From contig OZ018335.1 of the NCBI GenBank assembly GCA_963969495.1, positions 85,728,354 through 85,792,353 of the forward strand: DNA of 64,000 bases. Reading direction: 5' to 3'. Under the pieces are notes generated by a model. That model was given only the letters and a program-made list of their open reading frames with translations, searched no databases and was not told the DNA's origin. This stretch comes from Ceratothoa steindachneri (Eukaryota > Arthropoda > Malacostraca > Isopoda > Cymothoidae). This document shows, one piece after another, positions 13,421 through 27,036 of the stretch (the first letter of the stretch is position 1; every line of letters begins with the position of its first letter). The position numbers and the translations under genes were made by a program.

Positions 13421-14481
13421 ATCCATTGCCCACCTGATCGACAACCTGAGATATGTGTCTTGTTTGCTTAGGAGTTTAGTCATCAGTACTCAAGAGGATT
13501 TTTAAACAAAAGATGAGTTTATTTTTTGAAAATACATCTCAAGAAATAGATATATATTCATAAATAGATTTTTGCATTTCACTGGCAACAAAATGGGCTG
13601 GTTTATAAACACACTGTAGAAAATTCAAATAATATTTGATGTTTTGAAAAACAAGATAAAGAGAATGTTTTCTCCATTTCAGAATATGGTGATTTATGAA
13701 TCTCTTTTCTCATTCAAAGACGACTCTATTTCAAGCTGTCTATACCATCAAAAAGGTATCGATTTTGGATTAAATTATTTTTGATATGTCATTGTGAATC
13801 GGAGATAATCTTCCATATGCTTCTAAATACGAGCAGAACCATGGATATTGAGCGCAATCACAAACTTAGAATATCTGGAGCTGTTGGACTCAAACCCATT
13901 TTGAACCTTATCTGGATCTAGGTCATTGTTTCTATACTGACAATTGTATTATGCGAGTTTCTTGCTAAATAAACGTAAAAATAGGTCAAATTTAGCCAGT
14001 CCGTAAAAATAAGTATACCAATTCCCCCCCTGCCCCCCCAAAAATTATAAAGTGGGTTGGAAGCAAGAACCATTAATCATATTCTGAGTTTATCAAGGAA
14101 AAATAAAATAACATGAATTTAACCGTCAAACAAACGAATTTATTCACGACAGTGATAGTATTTTTGATTACAACAAAAATATACGTACAGCAGATAAATC
14201 AGGCATGTTTGGTTCGTTAGAATGCATCAGAAAATCAATAAAATTGGTAAAAAAACTCTTCTTTTGCTTGTTTGATGTGGTCCTTTATGCAAACTGTAAT
14301 TAGTAAATGGTGCACCCCATTCGCATCGGCAAAGACTAACTCTAAGGGACTTGTCCTTAGACCAAATTAAGCGAGAAATATGCGCGGCTCATTTATCAAA
14401 GAGGATATCAACCTGAGGCTCTGGAAAGGCTTTAAGAAATGAGCTCGGTTCAGAGTCACTTTTTAGAACGAATGACTCTCG
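13421..14481. other. Nothing recognised
   Basis: AT-rich sequence with a C-run patch at 14,023-14,040. No coding homology. Confidence 0.4.
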
Positions 14482-14541
14482 GTGAATACCGAAAATCAGG
14501 GCGAAGAAAAGCCATTTTTACAATTCGAAGAGAAAAAATTA

Positions 14542-14613
14542 AAAAGGTTATTACGTGGTGGCCTTAAAAGGTTATTAGGTGGTGGCATTAAAAGGTTATT
14601 ACGTGGTGGCATG
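14542..14613 (+). repeat. Three 24-bp tandem repeats inside a small open frame
   Basis: Three copies of a 24-bp unit (aaaaggttattacgtggtgg plus four variable bases) at 14,542-14,565, 14,566-14,589 and 14,590-14,613. The unit is a multiple of three and sits in a 64-codon open frame (14,482-14,676), so it reads as a repeated octapeptide KRLL(R/G)GG(L/I/M) followed by a hydrophobic Cys-containing tail. The frame begins with an acidic/polar stretch. I know no family match, and no promoter, intron or conservation evidence is available. It may be a chance open frame. Confidence 0.7.
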
Positions 14614-14699
14614 AATTCAGTGTTTTTATGCATGGTCCTATGCTTTAGTGGGTTTCACTGCATTCAGAATATTTAGAAATATGAATCTATATCTAAATA

Positions 14700-17600
14700 A
14701 AGAAAAGAGGTGTACATTTATAAGGTAAATTACTAAACAAATTCTAAAGTAATTCATTTTTTACGTAGGTCTGTTTGACATTTAAACCAGTGACTCTTAT
14801 ATTATGAGTGACTTCATAATTGTTTGGGTTGCGTGCAGTGACTCCTTGTTACTATGCCTGTCTGTTGGTCACTCGGCCGTAAAGTCAGATGGTTTGTTTG
14901 TTAATTGATAATACGGTTGTTAACTATTTTGCTTTCCCAAATTATTGAAATAAATGAGAGCACGCGACTTATGGCTGTTGACCTTGTTTTTAACTATCTA
15001 TGTAAAACTTCTATTTTTATAGAGTATTAAATCTCAATTTTATAAAGAGAATTAACAAGAATTTAGATTTCTCTTTCACAAACAAACAAACAAAACAAAT
15101 ACGCCTAATTTTCAAGGTCAGTAGTGAAAGCAAAGCAATTCTGCCGCATCTCTCCAAAGGACGACACTCACGGCATTTAAATGGATGAAAAGGAGACACT
15201 TTGTTAATGAATTTTCACCTTCGGTAAGCAGACCTTTTAGTTATTTTGCCTTTTTCAACTAATTTACTCATCAGTTTTTCGATATGAGGATGTTTGATTT
15301 TTTTAACCTTCTTTTCTTCTCTATCATAAACGGGGTCCTCCATTTTCTTAGCATGGCGCTTTAAGGGCTAGAGGTGAAATCGGTGGTAATCAAAACATGT
15401 CGGATATCTCCGTGGTCACCTCGCCTGCCACAAGAGTGCCGAGCGACCTTCTCAAGGAATCAACATCAAAACGCATCAACTCTATAAATGTGTCAATCAT
15501 CTCCTTGAAGTAAACTAATGGGAAAGACCATTCTACTAGCTATATTAACCCTTAATTAGATAAGGTAAAGTGATTAAAGATTTTCACTTTTCAAACAAGG
15601 TATATACTAAATATCTGTTAGGAACCGGCCAACGGCAAATCAGTAAAATTTAAATGGATTATGGCGGGCTAAGAAAATGAAGTAGTGCTTTAATAAGGCT
15701 AATTTTATATTTGGAATTCTATCAACTCTTCACAGGAGTAAAGGGTGCAGAGAAGTAGAAGATAAAGATATTCAAATGAAATCTTATAAACAAAAAGAAA
15801 TAAAATGTAAATAATTTTCTAACTAAACAAGGGAAAATTAAATAATGCCCCAAGAAGGTTAATTATATAAAACATGAAAAAACGAATCTTTTTAAACGAA
15901 ACAATTAATTTGTTGAAAAGACAACATAAAAGAATATAAAAAAATTCGAATACGATTCTCGCAATCTTTGGAATGCTACAGACTTACCTCAATTGAACCA
16001 ATATTTATTAGCCTCGTTTTAGATTTATTCGTTTTAGATTTACTGGACTTCACGCTTTAGTCCTTTATTCATTCCCATCTTTGGTACAAAGATTTTCTTA
16101 ATGAATGTACATATTGTAGTCATGTTAAACATTTGCCTGAATGCAACTATTAACACTTTGCTTCTTCAGGAACATCGCCACACCATTTAAGTAATGGCAT
16201 TTATTTGTCTAGATTGCAGTTTATCGTTAACTTTGGCGCAGCTGAAAAGTGATTTTGAGCTTTGTGAATGAAACGCGTTAAAAAGGAGGGCGCTTGACAA
16301 ACGAAATGAATCAATGCATTACAAGATATATGCCTAGGCATATAACAATGATCAGTTCTTAATTACCTTACATTGGTACCGAATGTGCAAGGAACACTTA
16401 TAGTTAGTAGTCCTAGGGAGTCAGATAGTAAAAATAACTCATGTAATTGTTCGGAATGTAATGAGGATTGAGTAAAAGATTCGCATCACATACTCAAACA
16501 AGCGGAGATAGATATCAACCTAGCGAATTTGTTTGGCATAAGGGACTGAAAGGTTTGTTAGACATCTGAACACTTTTGATAAAATTGCATCTGGATGCGA
16601 TGCAGAATTCAAGGCTGTTGATAATAGCGATGAAAAGGAATATTTTTGTGCAAAGATTGATGACGATTTTATGCGATAGATTGTGAACAAAATAAATGCG
16701 TATCATAAATATAAACGAGAACTAAGTATCTTTTTGCCCATGTTATGATTGCATAAGTGGATCGACACAACAGTCAATGACATTTGTATATTTTTCTTTT
16801 GTTCTGTTGATACCACATTGTAAAAAAAATTTTATAAATAATTAATGGGACCATGATCCTTTGATTGCTAGACTTATATATAAAAATATATGGCAAGAGA
16901 TAGATTAATTTTCCTTTTTCTGTGCTTCCATTTTGCCAAAAAGGAATATGTGTTAAACAAACTTACTGACAAATTGTAAGATTATTTTACTTCGGTTCAA
17001 AACTTGTAATCGATGAGTCACTAGTGCTTTTCAAAGGTAGGCTGATTTACAACAAATAAATCTCCACCGGGGCTATACAGATTTGGAATAGAAATATTTG
17101 TACTTTGTGACTGTAAAGCACGAATAGTTTTAGAGATAATTGTGTACTCTGAAATTGATGTTGACTTTTCAAAAACTAATCGCTTCTGATGTTAACCAAG
17201 GTAAGGTTAGCCTTGCTTTCCTTGCCTTCCCTTCTCTATAAAAATATCAATAAGGGAAAGAAAGACGAGGTGAGAGCCAGTATAAAAAGAAGTATGAGAG
17301 AAGAATGCAGACCTTTTAACTTCCGCCCTCCTAACGGGGGCAAAAAGGGATAGGCGAATCAATTCAATTTCACCCAGCAACTACTATAGTATTATCAGAC
17401 GAACAAGAAAATTAGCCAAGTAGCTTATAAAAACCATGAAGAAAAAGGGGGAAAATGCGAATCTCTAAGGAGGAATAAAGATCCACTAGACTTAATCTAG
17501 TTTTGAGAGTAACAGGTGTTCTGATTCTGGGAGTGGTTACAAATTTTCCAGCTAACAGATGTAAATCTACACACGTCACTCCTTTTCCTTCTTTATGGAT

Positions 17601-20600
17601 TGATTAAAATGCTTCCATTTTATAAAGCCAATAACAGTATAAACTTAATTAGAAAAACATTTGACCATAAAGTTAGTGAAAGCGTTCTATAGCTTATTGG
17701 AGTACCCAGAATGAAAAATTCGGAGCTATCTTTGTACTTCACCAATATAATTAACAATTTATTTAATATGTAATTGCCAATTTGAGATATTGATCCAATT
17801 ATCAGTTAAGTTGAAATGTATGCATCTGTCATATTCTGTTATATAGTCATTAGGTAATTAATAATCTGGTGAAACTTGGAATTCTTGAAACCCTGGAAGA
17901 AATTTATGACATAGGTAATGGATATGGGATTATTTAGAGTATAAATAATAAAAATACATCATGACTAAAAATACACGTGATTAGAAAGAAAATGAAAACA
18001 AAAGCTAAAATCTTATCCGTTTATCTTGACATATTTTAGTGTATTCAAGATTAATTTACTCCCCGGATCGTAAGTTCTCCCTTTCCAAATGCGAAAATGT
18101 GGCAGATGGAAAGGAAGAAAAAAGAAATTGTAGACGACCACATCTAATCTTACTTTTACAAAAATGTTATGAGTTTGATTACGAAGAAGTAAAGATAAGT
18201 CATCCTAAGTCACAATGGTAAAGATGACTATCGTGAAATTGAGCGGTCACATTTTCGACCAAGTAATTAGAAGCAGTTAGATGTCGCTTATTCTTACATG
18301 GTTAGCTTTGGTTATATAAGCAAATTAACAACCTTCAAAATTTGCTCTTTATTGTCAGTTAAGTTGAGGTATAAGTAAAAGAGAGGATGCTTAAAAGAAA
18401 TTAAAATTATATTGAGGAAGTTGCTGTTTGTACTCTGCATGAGTATTTTTCATTAAAACTTAAAATAAAATAAAAGATAATTAAAAAATGAAACACTAGT
18501 CCAATAGCCAAGCATAAACTATTTGATAGAACAATTATAGTCGGAGAAAAAGTCAAATAATTGATACAAGTGAGGAGGAAAGGATTAAATTTCACGTCAC
18601 CCTGTATAAGAAAAGTTGTAAACAAAGGCAAAAATAACAATTCCTTCTATACGAAATCACAATTAGGAAACTTGCTTTTAAAGTCTAAACTTATACATCT
18701 TAGAAACTAGAGAAGTAAACTAAAGAAACTTTGATATGAGTTGAAAATATCGACCACTCTGTCTAGTTTCAACTCGATGGAAATTTTACGGGTGATGGTG
18801 GTATGAAAATTGTTCCCAATCGGTTCAGAACAATTTTATGTGAAAACCTTTTAGCAGACAAAATATAAAATGCGAGGAACCAGCTGTGTAATATCACTAT
18901 TTTGGAGTAATGGTGTACTAAAATTTAGTATAAAGGGGGAAAGAAAACACTGAATAACTAGATTTTAGGGGGGGGGTCTTAGCTTATTAAATTACCATGG
19001 CATAGTTGTCTCACTCCGAATAATCCCTCAGTTAATTTAATTAGCGTGCCTAACCTTGCTAAATTTACATTCAATTTAATGATTTCTTATGAAAAATTGA
19101 GTTTACGGCCTTGAAAATAATTAATACTGTTGTAGCTTGAGGAAATTGAGGAGGCATTATTATATATATAAACCAATCTAATCGCGATAATAAAAGACAT
19201 CGATATTGATGATAAATTAGAGATTTTAGATGTTAAAATCATAAAAAATAACAATAAAATAAGAGTAAAAATTAGTTTATTTGTAATTCTTTCGGCCTTA
19301 ATTAGACGATAAAGTGATAGTTATATCCGACAGTAGATTTTCCAGATGAAATGGCGGACTATGAGTGAATTGAATTCTAGTTTTTATATGAGAAAAATAA
19401 GAATCTCCAAAGCCACAGTTGGCAGAAAAATATATCCAATCTACCTCAAGGAATTAGCAAACGATCTGTTAAAACGCTTTGTTAGAATTTGCAAAGAATC
19501 TATTAGCCAGAGAATAGTTCCTTTGGAGTTCAATTACGAAAATTTAGAGCCAACTTTATAAAAGAAAGTTATGAAGATTGTTGACCTTGGAAACATTAAG
19601 CTATCTATGCAAACTATTATTTTCTTTATAATAAATACTAAACAAATAACTTGCTATAAATTATGATACAATATTTCAGGTAAATAACTAAGGGCACACT
19701 ACTAATCACGGTTTTAAGATAGGAAACCAAAACTTTAATACAGATAAAAATAATTGTTATAGATCAATATAATCGTGGAACAAGTTGCCTAGGATTTAGA
19801 TTTAAAGCACTATAATACACATGCTGGGCAACTTGTCCGTAATGTTACTTTAAGTTATAAATTTACAAAAATATGTAAGTTATTCCTGTTTAGGAACTTT
19901 AAGGTTTGTATTATTCTGAATGGAAAGAAAGACGTATGTCGCCAACAGAATATCTCCGAATGATAGGAATGCTTATGGTCCGTCGATACCCGATCGGGCT
20001 TACATATAGGTATTCGAAGAATTCCAGGTGACAGTGGAACCAGAAGTTCGGAGAAGGATTCTTAATAAGAGAATTGAAGGCAGCATCACCGGATCCACTC
20101 AAGTTAATCCTGAATTTAAAAAGATAAGTGTTTCATCCACGACAATGAGAAGTATCAATTAGTATGTATTGAAGAATCCTGTACTGCTTCATATATTAGG
20201 TATTTTTAAATCGCAGGTGACCATGAATCTTGAAGTTTAATATCAAGACCGACCCAGGAGCAATCCCTCATACTACCCTCGCGCCCATTTTAAACGTTCT
20301 ATTTATACTCGCGCGTTTGACGTTATAAAAACAAATTCCTTCTTCACCTCATAAGTATATGACGAAAGCTTAGATTAAACATAAGGTACGAAATTACTGG
20401 TTTCTGTTTATTTCCTATTAAACACCAGGAAATTTAAAAAAAAACTTGGCATTTCAACAAACACGAATATTACTAAAGTTGATATCGACCTTCTAGAAAT
20501 AAGAGTTGTTAGAATAGCCTTTATCCGTATCCTCTCTTCCTTTCCTGTCCTTTGCTTCCTTTATTTCACTAGGATTTAGTAGATCTTAGGATCCGTGCTT

Positions 20601-23270
20601 GTTAGTATTTCTGTCATTCTGAAACCCATCAACAACTTAAAATTACATATCTCATCCTTATTAAAGTTCATTTAAGTTTGACATACACTATGAAATGGCA
20701 GAAAATAAAATGGGAAATTCGAAATATTGCTACTTGTTTACAATTGGCCACAACGGAGTTAGATGATACTATAGTAAATTCAAATTATTATGCATTGTAT
20801 TTTAATTGCATCTTTAATCATTTGGTAGTAATTGCAAAGTATAGGATTCTAAATCTGAGACGTTGTAGATGAGATAGCAAGAGTGAAAATTGACAAGATT
20901 GAAAACCACTCCCAACAAATAGGAACACTGATTTTCCTTCAACTACAGGAATGACAACGACAATGTCTACAGGTGAAAAGAGAATTCACTAATTTATAAT
21001 TAAAGGATTTTAAACTTTAGAATTTAGAAGAAGGACAAACTAGGTCTAGAGATTACAAGACAAAATATTGAAAATAGACAAACCTCTTAAAACCGGTGCA
21101 TTTTATGTAACTTTCTTTATAGAGTAGAAAATCATAAGCAAAAAATGGATGTGAATTTATGGAAGTTAAATCCTATATAAGAAGAAATAGAAATAATTAT
21201 TGGATTGTCTATTTTACTGTTAAGATCATATCATTTGATTACTTATTAATAGGAATACTCAAGGTTTTGATCAAAATCTCGAAAAAAAATAAAAAACACA
21301 TTATAGGAAGTATAAAAAAGTTAGATTAAGAAATTGTAGGAAATACAATGATTGGAAATTAATGAAAGCTCAATTTCAATGAGAACAGTTCAAGAGCTAC
21401 ATAAAATAGAAATTTTCTTAATAACTTTTTAGGGTAAGATATCTATTAACAACATCCACGTTTTGATATAATCAACAGAAACATTCTTGGAAGTATTTTG
21501 GATGCACTACTAAAGGTTATTCTTTGGCTAAATTGCCTGATATGTGCGTAAAATTCTTTTAACAGGATGCTCCATAAGTTCCTTTTGGATAAATATGCAA
21601 CTTTTGAGAGACCCGTCAATGATTAAGTCCACTACAAATTCTTTTTTGAGTCCAACAATTTCTTACGACTAAGAGCTTTTATCCTACATATAGTCGTATC
21701 ACTTTCTCTTCATTACTGCCGATCTCTTAAACCAAGGTAACAACTAGTTCTTAAGAAACTCGTAATACGCATTCGGATTCATTTTCACGCCATCATCTAA
21801 TTTCAAATTCCAACTAGTTCGTCTCCAAAAAAGGCAATCTAACTCATAAATCATGGTATTCCATGTATTCCATTGGTGACCAGATTCACCAAACGTTCAT
21901 TGATATCTCAACATTTTGCAGAATAAGCTGGCTCACCTAGAGTGCGCCTTTACTAGTTTGTCAAAATTTCTTTGCTGAATTCAGTTTTTGTAAATAACTG
22001 GGCTCACCCTACATGTTTTACTCTGTGGCTTTTGTTGAGAAAATCTGCTCAGCTCAGAACAGCAGTTTTCAAGGGCGGGAATCCGCATTAAAAAGAATAA
22101 GGTGGCACTAAAGGAAACCAAAAAGAATAGTCTTTTATTTCGCAGATAATTTGCCTCTTTTTTTCTCTTCTAGAATCTCATTGCTGGGAGGGAGGGCACC
22201 TCTAGAGGACGCCACCCTTCTGCTTTTCTAATATAACTGCATCCGAGTAAAATGGCTTTCCTGTTCAAACAATGAAAGTAACCGACCGAGCTTCAAACTC
22301 CCTCAACAATGAACAAGAGAAGAAAACGCCATTTTTTACCACCTGAACAGTTAAGTATTCTTATAATCTCACTTCTTTTCTCCCCGGAAGTAAACTTGCT
22401 TCAAATCGGAATACTTCTCCATATAAGGAGCCTTCAAACTTTCCCCATTTTTGCGGAAAAATTACAAAGGTAGGTTGAGATCACTTTAGACGATTCAAAT
22501 TATCCATATTCTATGTACTGATCGGAGACACCATATGGCACCTGACTCAAATCTGAGAAATCTAACTTTTATTTGTTTGTATTTATGTTTAACGTGCACA
22601 AAATAATAGAGTCATAGGCACAACCTATAACCTATCGTTGATTATCATGAAAACAGTCGGCCCTAATCTCTTCCTCATTTCATTTCATGGTCCCAACTAT
22701 ACACTTCACTCATGTTCTCTTCGTCGAAGGACTCCACATCGAATCCTACAATCTTCCATTTCTCGGAAAATATTGCACTTACTTCTTCATCAACTTCACT
22801 GAGCATCAAGATCAGTAAATTCTTTTCAAGCGGTCCCAAACTTTAACATACACTGAAAAGAATATAAATATATCAATTTACATATCATTACAGTAGAGAT
22901 ATTAAATTCAGCGCATTAAAAGAGATTTCGTTCGTAGTGGAATTTTGCATTGAAATGAATGAATGTATTTAATTAAATTAAATTAGTTAAATTATTTTTT
23001 TTAATATTAAAGCAGATTTTTTTTATTCTAACCTTACCTGTAAAATAGTATATATTAATCTTCCTCAAATTTCACTTCAAGTCAGAGGCGTATTGAATCA
23101 AATAAATAGGTTCAACTAGCGTGTAGTTTAGTGTAGTGGTGTGTACAAATTTTCGAATCCTACTCTAGATATTCGGTTGCATTGATTGGCTTTAGTTAGC
23201 TAACTCCTTTACTAAAAAAACGTGAGTCACAGAAACAATTCTCATTTGTTCAGCCCCTATCAAACCATTA
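14700..23270. other. Long AT-rich stretch, nothing recognised
   Basis: About 8.5 kb with only short open frames that have AT-driven composition and no motif I recognise. Slightly GC-richer patches occur at 17,200-17,400 and 22,080-22,330. No terminal repeats, long tandem arrays or RNA genes were recognised by eye. Diverged non-coding repeats may well be present and cannot be excluded without a library search. Confidence 0.35.
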
Positions 23271-23279
23271 GTTATATTT

Positions 23280-24330
23280 TTTATGCTTAGAGTCCTCAGA
23301 CACTCTTACATTTACAAATGCCTCAATACAAAGCCACTTGACTTATTCTATAAGATCATCATCACGTTTTAGGATCTTACCCAGTTTATCATCTGATGTA
23401 ACAGCCTTCATATTTTTTAGCTCATTCACAGCACTCACAATCTATTTCATGCTTATCACTTTACTGCCTTCAAATAGCATCTAATTTTACCGAGAACCCA
23501 ATCGTATTTTCCTTTGATCCATCTTCAACATCCTCAAAATGCAACTCGTCAAAGTAGTCTCAAATTCTAATTTAGACCTCCTTATTATTCATAAGTATCC
23601 CTTCTTCTTGTCCTTGATGTTCTTACAACAAGTATTTACCTCGTTATTCTCACTTATCATTTCCTTGCTCTTTTATTTTTGGGCGCAAAACCCTCATATA
23701 GTTTACTACTAGTTTAATCACTTTTTCACTTAACATCTCATCTTGTATGAGTTCAATGGCATCTCCCTGATATCCACTTTCAGCAAATAATTTAGACTTA
23801 CACCTCTTAATAATGCAATCAGATGGTGCATTAAATACAGCTTTTTCATCAAATATGTTACCAGCTTATTCTTTATTGCTAGGCCGAGATAATTCATAGT
23901 TTTAATTTCTTACTCCTTTGCCACACCAATGTGTGTTTATACTTATTCTTAATCTAGAAGAATATGTTTGCTACACATAAATTTCTTAGGCTCTACCAAA
24001 AGCTCCACTTATACTTCGCTCTTTTCATGTATTCTTCTTTTAATATCTAGTCCAAAAAATTCCCGTTGCTTATTCCTAATTTCATCACCCACTCGTCCCC
24101 TGACATTCTCTTTCACTCTTTATTTTCTATAATTTCATGCTCCATACACAAATATTATCACCATTGCAACCTCAATTTCTTCATCCACATTAATTCTCGA
24201 ATTCTCACACTCATACCTGTTACATCCTGACTCACGTCACTAAAAATTACTGCCCTATTTACTCATACCACCCTAAGCAACACAAAATCACACTCCATTC
24301 ACTTCATTCCACATAAAAATGTATTCTTTT
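23280..24330 (-). pseudogene. Decayed RTE-like non-LTR retrotransposon fragment
   Basis: As at 2.4-3.6 kb, the plus strand is pyrimidine-rich over about 1 kb. The minus strand reads as K/E-rich pieces. Around 23,520-23,610 it gives LMNNKEVxIRIxDYFDELHF followed by EDVEDGSKEN, resembling the linker motif (two residues, then W-x-EYFEELLN) between endonuclease and RT of RTE-like elements. Downstream, near 23,380-23,470, there is a KKYEGCY-like piece. Stops are frequent and neither the endonuclease active site nor the RT YADD box can be read, so this is a remnant whose clade is provisional. Confidence 0.45.
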
Positions 24331-25000
24331 TCATATTTGTCTCTCATAGGGCATGTATCAGCAATCTCTCTGTTTTATAAACATTAACTACCATTCATTT
24401 CTTTCTCACATCATATATACCCTTCAGAATAGCCCAACCATCGATACAAAAATTGACGTGATTAACCGCTCTGCCTGCACTTGGGCAAGTGCAGCTTTGA
24501 TGTTTTTCGAAAGCGATAGAAAGAATTCTTTGGGGAAATTTGGTTCACAATTTAGACGACCAAAATACATTGATTCGAAAAAATATTTGGACACATTTGG
24601 TAAATTATTTAATTTATATTCTAGCATTTAAAAAAAGAATGGTATTCATACCAATAGGGTATTTTTATGTGGTAACGATAAAAAATGTTAAAATAACGGA
24701 GAGATTACACAGGAGGTTTCTAAATATTTTATATTAATTCGCAATCTACGAGTATAATAATCACTTTGCCGATACAAGGTTCAATTGGCATCAAATTATA
24801 TAGGCAGGAGTGTAAATATATATATAGTCATGAATGTAAATTCCCCAAAAATTTAGGTATAATAATTTTATGCTTTTCGGTATAGAACTGCCGTTCACTG
24901 AAAAATAAAAAGCATTTTGTGTGTTAGAGTATTCTCGAAAATAGTCAAACAAGAACTCTTTTGGGGTTTTTGAGAGAATTATCAAATTAGGAAAAAACAG
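24331..25000. other. Nothing recognised
   Basis: AT-rich sequence with short frames only. No motif or repeat boundary seen. Confidence 0.35.
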
Positions 25001-25299
25001 CAATGCAGGTTTGGATATAGCGCGAAAAGTTTCAAAAGGAAAGCTGTCTGTTCAGGATAAAATGACCAAGCCTGTTTCAAGAAGACCAGAAGAAGTGCAA
25101 GAAGGCAATCTTAGTTTCCTCCAGTAACATTTGGTTCTGTCCTGAGGAAACATTTGACTTGCGAATGAAACATTCCATTCTACAGGTTGCTTATTGCTCG
25201 AAGGCAAATAAAAAAAAGGGAAATAAATTATGGTGATATCCAAAAAAAGGTGAAGAAGATGAGTTCGATGAAAGTCTTGTTTAAAGTGATGAATCCACA

Positions 25300-25850
25300 T
25301 TTAATACAAAATTAACAACCATATTGTTCGAATTTGTCTAGAAGAAAATTTTTAGGCCACAGTTGAGCAAGAGAGAGATTCACTGAAGTGAATTTGCTGA
25401 GCCCGATCTCCAAGAATTTTCTGTATGACCCAATTGACTTTGAAGGAAATGTTACCGGTGATGTTTAGTTGAAAATGCTTTAGAAATGGTTAATACACGA
25501 ACTCATTGCACATAGATACGAAGACTGCATTATTGAATACGACAAGGCCCTACCTCACTGGAAGCTCACAATGAGGGCTTATCTCAATGAAAATCTGCCA
25601 GGGAGATGGATCAGTGCCGCAAATAATAATGTTCAGTTGAAATGGCCTTCATGTTTACATCACCTGACACCTAGCTATTTTTTATCTGGGGCAATATAAA
25701 GTAATTGTTCTATGTCACCTTTTTTTCGAAAAACTAGAGAATCTCACGCAGAGAATCACTGCTACGTTTGAGGCTCTTACCAATGACATGCAATAGTTTG
25801 TTTGAGATTTGCTGGATAAGCGACTTGTCGTGTACCGTGTATTCTAAATT
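25300..25850 (+). pseudogene. DDE transposase C-terminal remnant (mariner/Tc1-like superfamily)
   Basis: From about 25,540 one frame reads YDKALPHWKLTMRAYLNENL followed by PGRWI, then a Trp-Pro block, HHLTPSYF and LSGAI. This is the segment around the second and third catalytic residues of IS630/Tc1/mariner-type transposases, normally QQDGAPxH, then RAYLNExLPxRWIGR, then WPPRSPDLTPxDFFLWG. A C-terminal piece near 25,775-25,840 (NDMQ, a stop, FV, a stop, DLLDKRLVVYRVY) matches the usual tail. Both catalytic aspartates in this region look altered. Upstream, 25,300-25,490, only weak traces remain. The remnant ends next to the left LTR of the 7-kb retrotransposon, so that element may have inserted in or beside it. 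Confidence 0.7.
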
Positions 25851-25867
25851 GATGTTAGAAATTATAG

Positions 25868-27023
25868 GGACAGTTGACCCACCGCTCCCCACTATATAAA
25901 CACAAATGGTAACTGTCTCTACCGGAGTTTAAATATCTTTGTCCCTGGTGAGACGGGTTTGTGTATGACCTTGAACTCAATTAGCGCAGACACCGCAGTA
26001 ATCTTGTTGGCTCGTTGACGCGTGCCTCTGCCAGATGGTTGCTGGCGAACGGAATAACTCTGAAAGCCACAGAGGACTTTAACTAGTGTAACAGATGGGG
26101 AGGGCACTCGCCTTTAGCAGGAAAGGGTATCACCATGGGATTGTGAAAGAGTGTTCGTTTTTTATCTTCGCATTACTCTGGGGAATAAATCGCACTAGGT
26201 AGCGATAAGACAAGACTTGAATACTTTGACTCAGGGGCGGTCTGGAGAGAGTGCACTCGGGGGTCTTCCTTAGGGGCGAGGACTATCTCTGTGCTTTAGG
26301 GTGCCCCAGGATAAGAGGGGAGAGTTTCTCTGACGAGATTAAGTGGAAATTGATTCTTAAATCAAGTTAACTTAAAGTTTGGTGTGACCACCGGCAACAA
26401 GCTTGAGGATGAGCTTCTTCTTTTCAGTTTCAGTCATCCTCAAGGGCAAGGACTCTCTCGGTGTTTTGAGGATACACCGATATAGGGTAGGGGGTGTTCT
26501 TTAAGAAGAATAAGTTGAACTTGGAAAAGGTAACTTAAAGTTCGGTTTGATAATCAGGAAATAGCTCGAGGATGAGCTACTCCTTAGTCCTTTCTCTTGG
26601 TTTCCCAGGCATCTTGCCTGGATCTTTGTAGCCTGGTTACCCATGTATTTCACCTCGTTTTTCTAAAGTTTTTGGTATGTATAAGTCGTCACCCCACTAG
26701 GAAGGGGGTAGGAGGGAGGATGATTTGTGGACGGGCCACGTGAAGGTTCCTTCTCCAATGGTTTTTCTCAGGGCGCCTTACCTCTGTACCTTATGGACCT
26801 TCGAGCTTAAGTGAAACGCGTCTCCAATTTCGCACTTGAGGTGAAGTGGAATACCTGTTCTTAGGGGAGATCTTGCAGTATAACCGTTCTGCCTTTTATC
26901 GAGAGAAGGGTCGATGGCGCTGTGGTTACGAATTTGAACCGTGTCGGCTACACGGCCAGGATGTTTGTTGTCAACGTCCCGTGTCTCAACTGAGAGAGGA
27001 GGGAGAGGGTCGATTTCCCTACA
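25868..27023 (-). repeat. 3' LTR of the 7-kb element
   Basis: This repeat matches 31,850-32,933 along almost its full length; cttgaactcaat, acgcgtgcct, tacacggccaggatgtttg and gtgtctcaactgag are shared. In element sense it begins TGTAGGGAAATCGACCC at 27,023, directly after a purine-rich tract. A TATA-like sequence (cttatacata, element sense) lies near 26,676-26,690. It is longer than the 5' copy, partly through about 40 bp extra near 26,855-26,900. It contains an imperfect internal duplication (26,275-26,605). Confidence 0.88.
26275..26605 (-). repeat. Imperfect duplication of about 170 bp inside the LTR
   Basis: Two diverged tandem units, starting near 26,275 and 26,445, share (c)aaggactctctcggtg-like starts, aacttaaagttcggt in the middle, and gctcgaggatgagct-like ends. 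The other LTR carries the same pair at about 32,255-32,565, so the duplication predates insertion of this copy. Confidence 0.7.
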
Positions 27024-27036
27024 AACCTCTTTTCGA
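27024..27036 (-). promoter_or_regulatory. Polypurine tract of the 7-kb element
   Basis: In element sense cgaaaagaggtt immediately precedes the TGT that begins the 3' LTR, the expected place and composition for the plus-strand priming tract of an LTR retroelement. The assignment rests on position and composition. Confidence 0.6.

Noticed and set aside
23120..23175. tRNA-like A and B box words (tagtgtagtgg and ttcgaatcct)
   Set aside because: The boxes are only about 15 bases apart, too close for pol III promoters, and no cloverleaf can be drawn.
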